A DNA stretch of 64,000 nucleotides, taken from contig NZ_OY970459.1 of assembly GCF_963853665.1 (NCBI RefSeq), positions 4,278,001 to 4,342,000 of the forward strand, given 5' to 3'. Positions 29,585-37,881 of the stretch are shown piece after piece (the stretch's first letter is position 1; each line of letters begins with the position of its first letter). The DNA comes from Mycobacterium decipiens (GTDB taxonomy: Bacteria > Actinomycetota > Actinomycetes > Mycobacteriales > Mycobacteriaceae). The position numbers were made by a program, and so were the translations under genes. The notes beneath the pieces were generated by a model. It did no database searches. It was not told where the DNA came from and saw only the letters and a program-made list of their open reading frames with translations.

Positions 29585-30649
29585 ATGCCGGACCAGCGGC
29601 ATCCCTACTTCGCATACGGGTCCAACCTGTGCGCCCGGCAGATGACGTCGCGTTGTCCTGACGCCGGTGATCCGCGGCCCGCCGTGCTCAGCGACCATGA
29701 CTGGCTGATCAACCAGCGCGGTGTGGCCACCGTCGAGCCGTTCGCCGGCAATCAGGTGCACGGAGTGCTATGGCAGATCTCGGACCACGACCTGGCCACA
29801 TTGGACAGCGCCGAGGGCGTGCCGGTGCGCTACCGGCGGGAACGGCTGACCGTGCACACCGACGACGGACCGTCGCCGGCCTGGGTCTACATCGACCACC
29901 GGGTGACCCCCGGCCCGCCGCGGCCGGGCTATCTGCCGCGCGTCATCGACGGCGCCGTACACCACGGGCTGCCGCAACGCTGGATCGAGTTTCTGCATCG
30001 GTGGGATCCCGCGCAGTGGCCCCGACCGGTGTTACCGCCAGCACGGACCGGACCTGCGCCACAGTCACTTTCGGAGTTGTTGAACGAACCCGGCATGATC
30101 GAGTCCTGCCAACTGCGGTCCCGGTTCGGCTTCCTTGCCATACACGGCGGCGGCCTCGAACAGGTGACCGATCTGATCGCCGAACGCGCCGCCGAGGCCG
30201 CAGGCGCTTCGGTGTACCTGCTGCGGCATCCGGACAACTACCCGCACCACCTGCCGTCGGCCCGGTTCGACCCCGCGGAATCGGCCCGCCTCGCCGAGTT
30301 CGTCGACCACGTCGACGTCGCCGTCTCGCTGCACGGCTACGGCCGCATCGGGCGCAGCACCGAGCTGTTGGCCGGAGGCCGTAACCGCACGCTCGCCGCC
30401 CATCTCGCCCAGCACATCCGGCTGCCCGGCTATCAGGTCGTCACCGATCTCACTGCCATCCCGCAGGAGCTACGGGGCCTGCATCCAGACAATCCGGTCA
30501 ACCGGGTCCGCGACGGCGGGGCCCAGCTGGAACTGTCGGTTCGCGTCCGGGGCCTCGGCCCACGCAGCACCCTCACCGGCGACGACGGCTTGTCACCGGT
30601 CACCACCACCCTGATTCGGGGCCTGGTGGCTGCGGCCCGATCCTGGTAG
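29585..30649 (+). CDS. Gamma-glutamylcyclotransferase-like / poly-gamma-glutamate hydrolase fusion (Rv0923c-like)
   Basis: A 354-residue two-domain protein. Residues 1 to about 140 follow the gamma-glutamylcyclotransferase (AIG2-like) fold, opening HPYFAYGSNLCARQMTSRCP, the YGS(N) substrate loop. Residues 160-350 resemble zinc-dependent poly-gamma-glutamate hydrolases: FLAIHGGGLEQVTDLIAERAA, DVAVSLHGYG and a late carboxylate in GGAQLELSVRVR. The ATG follows mntH directly. Both domains act on gamma-glutamyl bonds in their families, so this is probably a gamma-glutamyl-peptide-degrading enzyme. The natural substrate is unknown. Confidence 0.83.
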   Translation: MPDQRHPYFAYGSNLCARQMTSRCPDAGDPRPAVLSDHDWLINQRGVATVEPFAGNQVHGVLWQISDHDLATLDSAEGVPVRYRRERLTVHTDDGPSPAWVYIDHRVTPGPPRPGYLPRVIDGAVHHGLPQRWIEFLHRWDPAQWPRPVLPPARTGPAPQSLSELLNEPGMIESCQLRSRFGFLAIHGGGLEQVTDLIAERAAEAAGASVYLLRHPDNYPHHLPSARFDPAESARLAEFVDHVDVAVSLHGYGRIGRSTELLAGGRNRTLAAHLAQHIRLPGYQVVTDLTAIPQELRGLHPDNPVNRVRDGGAQLELSVRVRGLGPRSTLTGDDGLSPVTTTLIRGLVAAARSW

Positions 30650-30680
30650 CCGTCCGACGATTCGTGAACGGAGGTGGCTG

Positions 30681-31499
30681 GTGGCCAAGGACTTTCGCTT
30701 CGGGGTCAGCGTCCGCTTCATCAGGTCGCGCGCTGCGCTTGAGGCAACGGCGAAGCGGGCGCAGGACCTCGGATACGACATTCTTTGCGTGCCTGACCAT
30801 CTCGGCGCGGCGGCACCGTTTCCGCTGCTCACCGCGGCCGCCCAGGCCACCACGACCATCCGAGTGAGCAGCTATGTGCTCAATTGCGGCTTCTACCAAC
30901 CGGCTCTGCTCAGCCGAGACATCGCTGCGGTGGACATGCTCAGTGACGGGCGGCTCGAAATGGGCCTCGGCACCGGCTACGTCCGGGCGGAGTTCGAGGC
31001 CGCCGAGCTGCCGTACCCGAGCGCCGGACGGCGAGTCGACCACCTCGAGCGTATGGCGACCTACCTGAGAGCACGTCACCCGACGGTGCCGCTCCTTATC
31101 GCGGGCAACGGCGATCGGGTGTTGACGCTGGCCGCTCGGCACGCCGACGTCATCGGGCTGACCGGCGCCAAGGTAGGCGACGTCGCCGATCCGCTGGCCG
31201 AACGTGTCGAGTTCGTCCGCGGCGCCGCCGGCGACAGGTTTGCCTCGCTCGAACTGAACCTGGCAATCACCGCGGTGCCGGCCAAGGGCGCCAGCATCCC
31301 CGACCTGTCGTTGACCCGCAGGTATGCGCCGGAGGCGTCCGACGAAGAGTTGCTGGCCATGCCAACGGTGCTCAGCGGGTCGCCGCCAGAGCTGGCCGAC
31401 GCGTTGTCCGGATATCGGGAGAGGTACGGGCTGACATCCTTCACGGTGCAGGACCGCCACCTCGAGAACTTCGCGACGGTGATCGCAAGGTTGCGGTGA
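30681..31499 (+). CDS. LLM-class F420-dependent oxidoreductase (TIGR03621-like)
   Basis: A 272-residue luciferase-like oxidoreductase. RFGVSVRFIRSRAALEATAKRAQDLGYDILCVPDHLG is the typical first barrel strand and loop, VDMLSDGRLEMGLGTGYVRAEFEAA lies near residue 90, and PLLIAGNGDRVLTLAARHADVIGLTG is near residue 140. The GTG at 30681 follows GGAGGTGGCTG. This is the last ordinary gene before the tRNA and the IS island. I do not recall the gene at this place in H37Rv, where insertion sequences begin after Rv0923c. F420 use is inferred from the family. Confidence 0.85.
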   Translation: MAKDFRFGVSVRFIRSRAALEATAKRAQDLGYDILCVPDHLGAAAPFPLLTAAAQATTTIRVSSYVLNCGFYQPALLSRDIAAVDMLSDGRLEMGLGTGYVRAEFEAAELPYPSAGRRVDHLERMATYLRARHPTVPLLIAGNGDRVLTLAARHADVIGLTGAKVGDVADPLAERVEFVRGAAGDRFASLELNLAITAVPAKGASIPDLSLTRRYAPEASDEELLAMPTVLSGSPPELADALSGYRERYGLTSFTVQDRHLENFATVIARLR

Positions 31500-31552
31500 C
31501 CGATCGCTGCCAGCGGAAGTTCAGTAGCTCCCCCGGTAAGCTCAGCCCGACC

Positions 31553-31625
31553 GCCCTCGTAGCTCAGGGGATAGAGCACGGCTCTCCTAAAGCCGGTGTC
31601 GCAGGTTCGAATCCTGCCGGGGGCA
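31553..31625 (+). tRNA. tRNA-Arg (anticodon CCT)
   Basis: A complete 73-base cloverleaf. The acceptor arms GCCCTCG and CGGGGGC pair with one G-T. The D-arm contains AGCTCAGGGGATAGAGCA, the anticodon stem CGGCT/AGCCG encloses CTCCTAA with anticodon CCT, and the T-arm GCAGG-TTCGAAT-CCTGC is perfect. The CCA end is only partly encoded (CC). It reads AGG arginine codons. An IS481 element has inserted just past the 3' end, and its target duplication copies the last bases of this gene. Confidence 0.97.
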
Positions 31626-31628
31626 CCG
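31614..31628. repeat. Target-site duplication, left copy (15 bp)
   Basis: CTGCCGGGGGCACCG overlaps the T-arm and acceptor end of tRNA-Arg. It recurs exactly at 32931-32945, with the IS481 element in between. Confidence 0.9.
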
Positions 31629-32930
31629 TGTGATGTCTCAAGACATCGGAATAGGTCCGAACCTGCGTTAGGGTCGGGCCTTCTTCCGTTTGGGGCCTTT
31701 GGGGGCACCGGTGGGTTGGTAGTCCTTGGTGGGGTCCAGTGTTAGCTCGCGCAGCAGCTCGCCGGTGGCGGCGTTGATGATGCGGACGTGTAGGTCCTGG
31801 ACGAGGATCAGCACGCGGGTGCCGGTGTAGGTTCGCCCCACGCCGAGGTGGTGCAGCCGGCCGGCGACGCGCAAGGTGATGCCGCCGGCTTGGTCGATGC
31901 GGTCGGTGCGGACCCGGTTGTGGGTGTCGGTGCGGGTTGCTGGATCGGCTTTGGGTCGGGCGGTGTAGGCGGTGGCGGGGGTGGTCCGATGGGGTAGGGA
32001 GCGGTGGGGGCGGCGATGGTTGTAGACCTCGACGAAGGCGTCGAGCTGGGGCTGCAGGTCGGCGATGGTGTCGGCTTTGGGTTGTTTGGTCAGGAACCGT
32101 TTGAGGGTTTGGTGGAAGCGTTCCACCTTGCCGCAGGTGGTGGGGTGGTTGGGGGTGGAGTTGATTTGGGTGATTCCGAGGCGGCGGAGTTCATTTTCTA
32201 AGCCGTTGCGTCCGCCTTTGCCGCCGGAGAGGCGGGTGGTGAAGACCATGCCGTTGTCGGTCAATGTGGAGGCCGGGATGCCGTGGGCGGCACAGGCTTT
32301 GCGGAACTCGGAGAGCACGATGGGGCCGGTGACGCGGCGGTGGGCGGTCACCGACAGGGCGTAGCGGGCGTGGTCATCGAGCCAGTTGAGGATCTCCACG
32401 TGGGTGCGATCGGCCAGCCACCAGTGGGTGAAGTCGGCCTGCCAGCGTTCGTTGGGCTGCTCGGCGGCAAACCGGATGTAGGAGGACTTGGGCCGCCGTT
32501 GTGGTGTGGGGGTGATCAGCCCGGCTGCGCGCAGATGCCGGTGGATGCTGGGCACCGACACGATCAGTCCGTGATGATGTTGCAGGTGCCAGGCGATGGT
32601 GTGCGGGCCATGGTCGAGCCCTTTGCTGGACAGGTCCTGGCGGAGTTTGATGATCAGGTCGATGGTCTGCTGGGGCAGCCGGGCCGGGCTGGTATGCGGC
32701 CGGCGCGAGCGGGGTTGGAAGGCGGCCTCGCCCTCCTGCTGGTAGCGGGACACCAGACGCGAGATCCAGCCCTGCGAAACCCCGTATTCGCGGGCCACCT
32801 CCGATTGGCTGCGGCCCTCGACGATGACAGCGGTGATGACTAAGCGAGCCTTCGACACCAGCTGACGCTGGGCCGCTCAACCTATTCCGATGTCTTGCGA
32901 CACGCTATTCGTATGTCTTGAAACCAGACA
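31629..32930 (-). mobile_element. Complete IS481-family insertion sequence in tRNA-Arg 3' end
   Basis: A 1302-bp element bounded by a perfect 15-bp direct duplication. The ends start TGT and finish ACA. The left end (31629-31655) and inverted right end (32904-32930) match at about 20 of 27 positions. A better-conserved inverted unit, containing CAAGACATCGGAATAGG, lies at 31634-31655 and 32881-32902. The right end therefore carries two tandem end units 23 bases apart. Intact transposase and a perfect target duplication point to a recent insertion. The inserted copy left the tRNA gene whole. Confidence 0.88.
31668..32858 (-). CDS. IS481-family transposase, apparently intact
   Basis: A 396-residue DDE transposase. 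N-terminal helix-turn-helix (QSEVAREYGVSQGWISRLVSRYQQEG, residues 15-40) is followed by a second winged region to residue 115. The rve catalytic core has RWQADFTHW (first Asp near 140), STLTDNGMVF (second Asp near 200) and CGKVERFHQTLKRF (Glu near 245). A C-terminal domain of about 100 residues is a less usual extension for the family. No frameshift or stop is seen, so the enzyme may be active. Confidence 0.92.
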   Translation of the reverse strand: MSKARLVITAVIVEGRSQSEVAREYGVSQGWISRLVSRYQQEGEAAFQPRSRRPHTSPARLPQQTIDLIIKLRQDLSSKGLDHGPHTIAWHLQHHHGLIVSVPSIHRHLRAAGLITPTPQRRPKSSYIRFAAEQPNERWQADFTHWWLADRTHVEILNWLDDHARYALSVTAHRRVTGPIVLSEFRKACAAHGIPASTLTDNGMVFTTRLSGGKGGRNGLENELRRLGITQINSTPNHPTTCGKVERFHQTLKRFLTKQPKADTIADLQPQLDAFVEVYNHRRPHRSLPHRTTPATAYTARPKADPATRTDTHNRVRTDRIDQAGGITLRVAGRLHHLGVGRTYTGTRVLILVQDLHVRIINAATGELLRELTLDPTKDYQPTGAPKGPKRKKARP

Positions 32931-32945
32931 CTGCCGGGGGCACCG
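32931..32945. repeat. Target-site duplication, right copy (15 bp)
   Basis: Exact repeat of 31614-31628, directly after the terminal ACA of the IS481 element. Confidence 0.9.
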
Positions 32946-32965
32946 ATGTGGTGTATGACCTCGGG

Positions 32966-33047
32966 TGATGCTTGACATTTTGTCTTCGGGTGATGCCTGA
33001 CAGTGTTTCGGCTGATGCTTGACAGTTGCTTCGGTTGATGCTTGACC
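32966..33047. repeat. Four tandem transposase-site-like motifs at the left end of the second IS481 element
   Basis: TGATGCTTGACA or a one-base variant occurs at 32966, 32991, 33013 and 33036, spaced 25, 22 and 23 bases, about two helical turns. Each unit ends in TTCGG except the last. The inverse motif TGTCAAGGATC at 34257-34267 is the probable right end of the element (10 of 11 bases). Confidence 0.7.
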
Positions 33048-33054
33048 TCCCTGG

Positions 33055-34240
33055 ATGAGGGAGTTGAGCGTGGCTGAGCAGCGGTATCAGGCCGTGATGT
33101 CGGTGAACGCCGATGGTTTGTCGATTTCGCAGGTTGCCGAGAAGACGGGGGTGTCGCGCCAGACGCTGCATGCCTGGTTGGCGCGGTATGAGGCCGCGGG
33201 CCTGCAGGGTTTGGTGGATCGGTCGCATCGACCGGTGTCGTGTCCGCATCAGATGCCGGCGCGGGTCGAGGCCGAGCTGTTGGAGTTGCGCCGGTCGCGA
33301 CCGTATTGGGGCCGCGGCGACTGGTGTTCGAACTATCCAAACGCAAGGTGGCGCCGGTGCCGTCGGAATCGGCCGTTTATCGGGCTTTGGTCGGGCGGCG
33401 ATGATCGACTCGACTGGTCGGGATCGGCGCTCGCGCAAGTGGAAACGCTGGGAGCGTGGGGCGCCGATGGAGTTGTGGCAGATGGACATCGTCGGGGGTT
33501 TTCCGCTGGCCGATAGCACCAGCGCCAAGGCCTTGACCGGGATTGATGATCATTCCCGGATGTGTGTCTGTGCGCGGTTGATGGCCCGCGAACGCAGCCG
33601 GGCGGTCTGTGACGGGCTGCGGGCGGCGTTGGCCACCTACGGTGCACCGGAGCAGATCTTGACCGATAACGGCAAGGTGTTCACCGGTCGGTTCGACCAC
33701 CCGGTGGTGGAAGTGCTTTTCGATGCGATCTGCCGCGAGAACGGGATCGAGCATTTGTTGACCCAGCCGCGCAGTCCGACCACGACGGGCAAGATCGAGC
33801 GGTTCCATCGCAGTCTGCGCGCGGAGTTCCTCAGTGACCGAGCGCCTTTCGTCACCCTGAAGGCGGCTCAGCAGGCCCTGGATGAGTGGGTGACCGACTA
33901 CAACACCGCTCGCCCGCATCAGTCCTTGCAGATGGCCACTCCCGCGCAACGGTTCAGCGCCGGTCCGCCGGCCTCACCGCCGTCGACCTCACCGGTGGCT
34001 GGTGGCGCTCGCACCGGCACCGACTGGGTCAGCCGCCGGGTGTGCAGTAACGGTGTGGTCTGCGTGTCCTGGCAGCAGGTCAGCATCGGCCGCCACTACG
34101 CCGGGGCGCGTTGCGACGTCCACGTTGACGGTGAGCTGTTGCGCTTTTGGATCGGCGATGATCTGGTCAAAACCGCCGCGCGGACCAGCCGCGGCGAGGC
34201 ACGAAACAAACGGGCCGCCCGCACCAGCGGAACGTCCTAA
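33055..34240 (+). pseudogene. IS481-family transposase with two frameshifts
   Basis: Transposase coding runs MRELSVAEQRYQAVMSVNADG (HTH near residues 20-45) in one frame to about 33310. It moves to a second frame for RRLVFELSKRK and PSESAVYRALV, then at about 33400 to the third frame, which carries AAMIDSTGRDRRSRKWKRW and the whole catalytic core: MDIVGGF (Asp), ILTDNGKVFTGRF (Asp) and GKIERFHRSLRAEF (Glu), to a stop at 34240. Both shifts fit single-base losses. The enzyme is therefore inactive unless frameshifting is programmed, which is unlikely with two events. Confidence 0.85.
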
Positions 34241-34255
34241 CCACTAACGCACGAG

Positions 34256-34480
34256 TGTCAAGGATCGGGCAAAGGCCCATTCGTCGGCCAGGGTTCGGTG
34301 GAAGCGCTCGACTTTGCCGTTAGTTCGGGGGCGGTAGGGTTGAGTGCACCTTACCTCAGCGACCAGCAGCGCTGCCAGGAGTACCCGCGCTGGCTGCACG
34401 CCTACAATCACCACCGCGGCCACACAGCACTCGACGGAACCACCCACCAGCCGCGTACCGGGTCCCGAAACGCCACCACG
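34256..34480. pseudogene. Rearranged IS481 transposase fragment with inverted piece
   Basis: On the minus strand 34350-34260 encodes PYRPRTNGKVERFHRTLADEW, which includes the catalytic Glu region. On the plus strand 34349-34470 encodes YLSDQQRCQEYPRWLHAYNH and RGHTALDG, the C-terminal part of the same kind of transposase. In intact relatives these follow each other on one strand, so about 90 bases have been inverted in place. The plus fragment also has a frameshift near 34440. Confidence 0.75.
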
Positions 34481-34572
34481 CCAGGGGACTTACCCACGAG
34501 ATGTTCCGATTAACCCAACAGCGCCCCGGGCCGAACTGCAGTCGCACGCGAACACGATGAGCGTCGGCTTCA

Positions 34573-35238
34573 TCAACCGTAGTGCCTCGCGATGGTCCGC
34601 GGGCTCACGCCGAGGAACCATGCGGAGACGCAAACGAGGTTGCGCGTCGAGCGGCGTAGGTAGCCGTCGTGCCGATAGCGCGCAGCGGAAGTGACCGCCA
34701 CGTGATCGAGCGCTACGAGTCGCGCGCGGCCGAGGCGACGGACGATGTCTACGTCCTCCATCAGCACGATCGGGCGATAGCCGCCGACCAAATCATAGAG
34801 CGTGCGTGACATGAGTAGGCCCTGGTCACCATAGGGCAGCCCCAGCCGCCGGCAACGCCATGCCACCACGCGCTCAAGCCGCCGTGCCGCCGGCGCGTCG
34901 TCGTCGAGGGCGAAATGGAAATAGCCGGCACTCAGGCGGTCCTCGCGTCCGGCCATGAAGCGGTCGGCGACGGCGCGCCAGCCGGGCGCGAGTTGCGTGT
35001 CGGCGTGCACGAAGAGCAGCCAGTCACCCCGCGCGGCGGCAGCGCCCACAGCGAGCTGGAGCCCGCGTCCCGTCGGCGCCGCGACGATCCGCGCCCCCTG
35101 CCCAGCCGCGAGCACCACCGTGCCGTCCGTGGAACCGCCGTCGGCGATCACGATCTCGTCTGCGTCTTGTGCCAGCGCCGCGAGAGTCGCGGGCAGCGTC
35201 GCGGCGGCGCACAGCGTCGGGATCACAACGCTGAGCAT
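34573..35238 (-). CDS. Family 2 glycosyltransferase (TIGR04283-like)
   Basis: A 221-residue cytoplasmic glycosyltransferase with GT-A fold. LSVVIPTLCAAATLPATLAAL at the N-terminus and EIVIADGGSTDGT near residue 30 bind the nucleotide sugar. The metal-binding LLFVHADTQL gives an HAD variant of DxD near residue 76, and YGDQGLLMSRTLYDLVGGY with MEDVDIVRRLGR is near residue 140. These fit the group often annotated for arsenosugar-type biosynthesis. The ATG at 35238 is the first residue of the conserved fold. IS remnants lie on both sides. The sugar and acceptor are unknown, and transfer from another phylum is possible. Confidence 0.82.
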   Translation of the reverse strand: MLSVVIPTLCAAATLPATLAALAQDADEIVIADGGSTDGTVVLAAGQGARIVAAPTGRGLQLAVGAAAARGDWLLFVHADTQLAPGWRAVADRFMAGREDRLSAGYFHFALDDDAPAARRLERVVAWRCRRLGLPYGDQGLLMSRTLYDLVGGYRPIVLMEDVDIVRRLGRARLVALDHVAVTSAARYRHDGYLRRSTRNLVCVSAWFLGVSPRTIARHYG

Positions 35239-35320
35239 GGCGATATGATAAAACGTTGCGGTCCGCGGTTATGGGAGTTCAGACGGTGTGTGAAGCGGAC
35301 CGGATCTGATGCACATTTCG

Positions 35321-35432
35321 TTACGTGCGATCGGGGCAGGTTTCGGCCTGGAGTTGATCGTAGTAGTCGGCTTCGGCTTGCGCGGGTGGGCGTAGGTAGT
35401 CCCAGCCGGTGCACATGAGTCGTTGGTGGTTG
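35321..35432 (-). pseudogene. C-terminal remnant of a transposase (IS3-like)
   Basis: Minus-strand frame NHQRLMCTGWDYLRPPAQAE to a TAA at 35321-35323 resembles the end of IS3-group transposases (integrase core tail). Nothing upstream in this frame continues the enzyme, so only about 37 codons are left. Confidence 0.55.
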
Positions 35433-35916
35433 AACCACCCACCCGTGCACTGGTGATGTCTCCCAGGTCAGCGAGGGTGCTGATCGGGTCCGCGGCGAGA
35501 CGGGCTGTCGTCGCGGACGCACTCGGTTTTGTAGAGTCCTATGGTGGTTTCCGCATAGGACGTTACCTGCCCGCTGTGTTAGCCGAACGACTCACCACGG
35601 CCCATCCCGATGTGCTGCGCGAGCTGCTTGTTGAGTGTCCTGCGTGAGCGCGGCAGGCACGGTCTGCCGTGCACGCAACCGTATCGACAGCCGTTCAACC
35701 CTCAGCTGTGTCTGCTGGCCTACGGATACATCTACGTCAACAAGGGCGCGATCACCCAGCAACTCGACCAACGAATCCGTTGTCGTCTACGCCGCGATCA
35801 CGGCATCATGGAAACCCGCAGAACCTCGTGCGAAACCCCGTACGGCGTATACTGCTCCGCGGGACATGACCTTAAGGGCAGGACGGCTTAGCCGGGTACC
35901 GTGCGAAGGGCATGAA
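35433..35916. other. Region without a recognisable gene in the IS island
   Basis: Short open frames exist on the plus strand, for example 35423-35647 and 35610-35891. Their translations match nothing I recognise, lack good ribosome sites and overlap each other. The stretch looks like decayed accessory DNA between the IS3-like remnant and the methyltransferase gene. Confidence 0.4.
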
Positions 35917-36810
35917 ATGCTGGGGGATCTCTACGATCGGGCGCTTGGCGGCGAGCACTGTTGGATCCGTTATGACGACGGCGAGGTGCGGGTACTGCCG
36001 ACGCGCCGATGGTTGGGCGGTCGAGCCTCCGACGAGTCCTTCGATGAGGCGGTCGCGGGTCTGTGCAGCGGGCCCACCCTCGAGTTGGGGTGCGGACCCG
36101 GGCGGCTGGTGGCGCGCCTGGTCCGACGGGGCATACCCGCGCTGGGTATCGACCGGTCCGCGGCGGCGGTCCGGCTCGCCGGTCGCGCCGGTGCGCCGGT
36201 GCTGCTGGGTGACGTGTTTGAGTCGCTACCTGGCGTGGGGCACTGGCAGACGGTGTTGCTGATCGACGGAAACATCGGGCTCGGCGGAGACCCGTTGCGG
36301 ATTCTGGGCCGCGCCGCCGAGTTGTTGAATCGCGGCGGGCGTTGTGTAGCCGAGTTCGACGCCGAAGCCATCGGAGTCCGCTCCCGCTGGGTGCGCCTGG
36401 AGCTGGCGTCCGAAGTCGGTCCGTGGTTTCGCTGGGCATCGGTGGGGGCGGACAGCGCCCCCATACTGGCCGCCCAGGCCGGCCTCAGGCTCACCAGCGT
36501 CCGAATGATCGGCGGTCAGGTTCTCGCGAGCCTGACCGCCCGAGGAGCGACTACAGATTTCCCGCCGGACTTTGGCGCACGCTGGAAGCGATATCGGCCG
36601 CCGCACCCCGACGCACGGTGGGAACCCGACGCCGAGCGGTGGGCGCCAAACCTTCGGTTGGATGCCGGACTTGGATCAAGGCCCCAGGCCGGAACCTGCT
36701 TAGTTGGGGTTAATTCGCGGCGTCGTCGATCGCCAGAGCTGTCCGAGTCCTACGATTCCAGGCCTAAACCTGAATCCACCGATGAATCCGGTTGGTCATC
36801 GGTGTCGTAG
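35917..36810 (+). CDS. Class I SAM-dependent methyltransferase
   Basis: A 298-residue protein. The SAM-binding TLELGCGPGRLVARLVRRGIPALGIDRS is at about residues 52-80, with the acidic residue LGIDRS at the end of strand 2, LLGDVFESLP near residue 95 and LLIDGNIGLGGDPLRIL near residue 112. The catalytic core ends near residue 205. The last 70-90 residues (from FPPDFGARWKRYRPP) are Arg-, Pro- and Ser-rich and may be a tail or a read-through of decayed DNA. The ATG at 35917 is preferred. With the glycosyltransferase it may be the relic of a small modification cluster broken by IS elements. Confidence 0.75.
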   Translation: MLGDLYDRALGGEHCWIRYDDGEVRVLPTRRWLGGRASDESFDEAVAGLCSGPTLELGCGPGRLVARLVRRGIPALGIDRSAAAVRLAGRAGAPVLLGDVFESLPGVGHWQTVLLIDGNIGLGGDPLRILGRAAELLNRGGRCVAEFDAEAIGVRSRWVRLELASEVGPWFRWASVGADSAPILAAQAGLRLTSVRMIGGQVLASLTARGATTDFPPDFGARWKRYRPPHPDARWEPDAERWAPNLRLDAGLGSRPQAGTCLVGVNSRRRRSPELSESYDSRPKPESTDESGWSSVS

Positions 36811-36940
36811 TGAGGAAAGCGCCCTCTGAGCTCGGATTGATTGTGTTCCTTACGCAACAATCTGGGATAGCGCCCTGGGAGTGGTGAACTTCGGATCTGG
36901 CGTGACTCACGCTATTGTGATCAACGAGTCATGTTGAACG

Positions 36941-37881
36941 CTAGGTGATTTGGTGTGGTTTGTCCAGTGCTGCCGCGGTGTGTTTGGCAGCGATGACCGT
37001 GCGTAATTCCTCCAAGGAGACATCAGAAAGGTAGCGGCGGGTAACCTGCCATTCGTCGTGCGCCTCGATGACCACCGCAGTGGCCAGCCGTAAAAATGCC
37101 GCCGGGTTGGGGAAGATCTCCACGACATCGGCGCGGCGCTTGATCTCCTTGTTCAACCGTTCGATGGGGTTGTTCGACCAGATCTTCTGCCAATGCGCGC
37201 GGGAACGCGGTGAAGGCCAACACGTCGGTCTTGGCCTGGCTCATCATGTCGGCTACCTTCGGGAAGCTGCCCGCCAGCGTGTCGGCAACGCGGTCCCACT
37301 GCGCGGCGACCTCGGCGGGGTCGGTGTGCGCGAAGATAGTCTTGACCGCCGCCGCATGCTTGGCGGCGACCGCGGTGTGTAGGTTGCGCATGAAATGCCC
37401 GCCACCACTGCCAGGAAGATCCGCTGAACTGCTGTGCCACAGCAGCTTTCAAACCGGCGTGGGCAACAGAGATCACCAGATGAACCCCCGAGAGTCCACG
37501 TGCTTTCAGCAAGGCCAGGAATTCGCGCCAGAACTCGTAGGACTCGCTGTCCCCGACGGCGGTGCCCAGCACTTCGCGGGTGCCGTCGATGGACATCCCG
37601 GTGGCCACCACCAGGGCCTGGGAGACCACGTGGGCCCCGATCTCTTTGTCCAGGCCGGCGCAGATGCGTGACACCTCGGATTTGGACACCCCGGCCTGGA
37701 CGCCCATCGCAGTGACCAGGTCATCGACGCTGCGAGTCGATACGCCGTGGACGTAGGCCTCCATGATCACCGCATGCAGCGCCCTATCGATGCGGCGGCG
37801 CCGTTCCAACAGTGACGGGAAGAACGACCCGGCCCGCAGCTTAGGGATCTGTACCTCTACATCACCTGAGGTAGTCGACAC
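36941..37881 (-). pseudogene. IS256-family transposase remnant
   Basis: Minus-strand frames together cover an IS256 (mutator) transposase. 37881 to about 37400 encodes MSTTSGDVEVQIPKLRAGSF through AVAQQFSGSSW. A frameshift then leads to MRNLHTAVAAKHAAAVKTIF, and another near 37170 leads to NKEIKRRADVVEIFPNPAAF and the end at 36941. The segment around the first catalytic Asp (FLDAT) is missing in frame between LDKEIGA and HVVSQALVVATG. The second Asp position reads VISVAHAGL instead of the usual SDAH. It is therefore inactive on several counts. It cuts off the 5' part of the toxin-antitoxin-like locus to its right. Confidence 0.85.

Larger units (their letters stand above)
32966..34267 (+). 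mobile_element. Second IS481-family element, defective
   Basis: About 1.3 kb bounded by the TGATGCTTGACA array on the left and TGTCAAGGATC on the right. It contains a frameshifted transposase gene. No flanking target duplication was found, and the right side runs straight into fragments of a further transposase. It lies 20 bases downstream of the first element's target duplication. Confidence 0.65.

Noticed and set aside
31614..32945. tRNA 3'-end duplication as attL/attR of a genomic island
   Set aside because: The 15-mer abuts IS481 ends on both sides and no integrase lies inside, so an IS target duplication explains it better.
33055..34240. Programmed frameshifting to make an IS481 transposase
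   Set aside because: Two shifts would be needed, no slippery sequence was seen, and family members normally use one frame.
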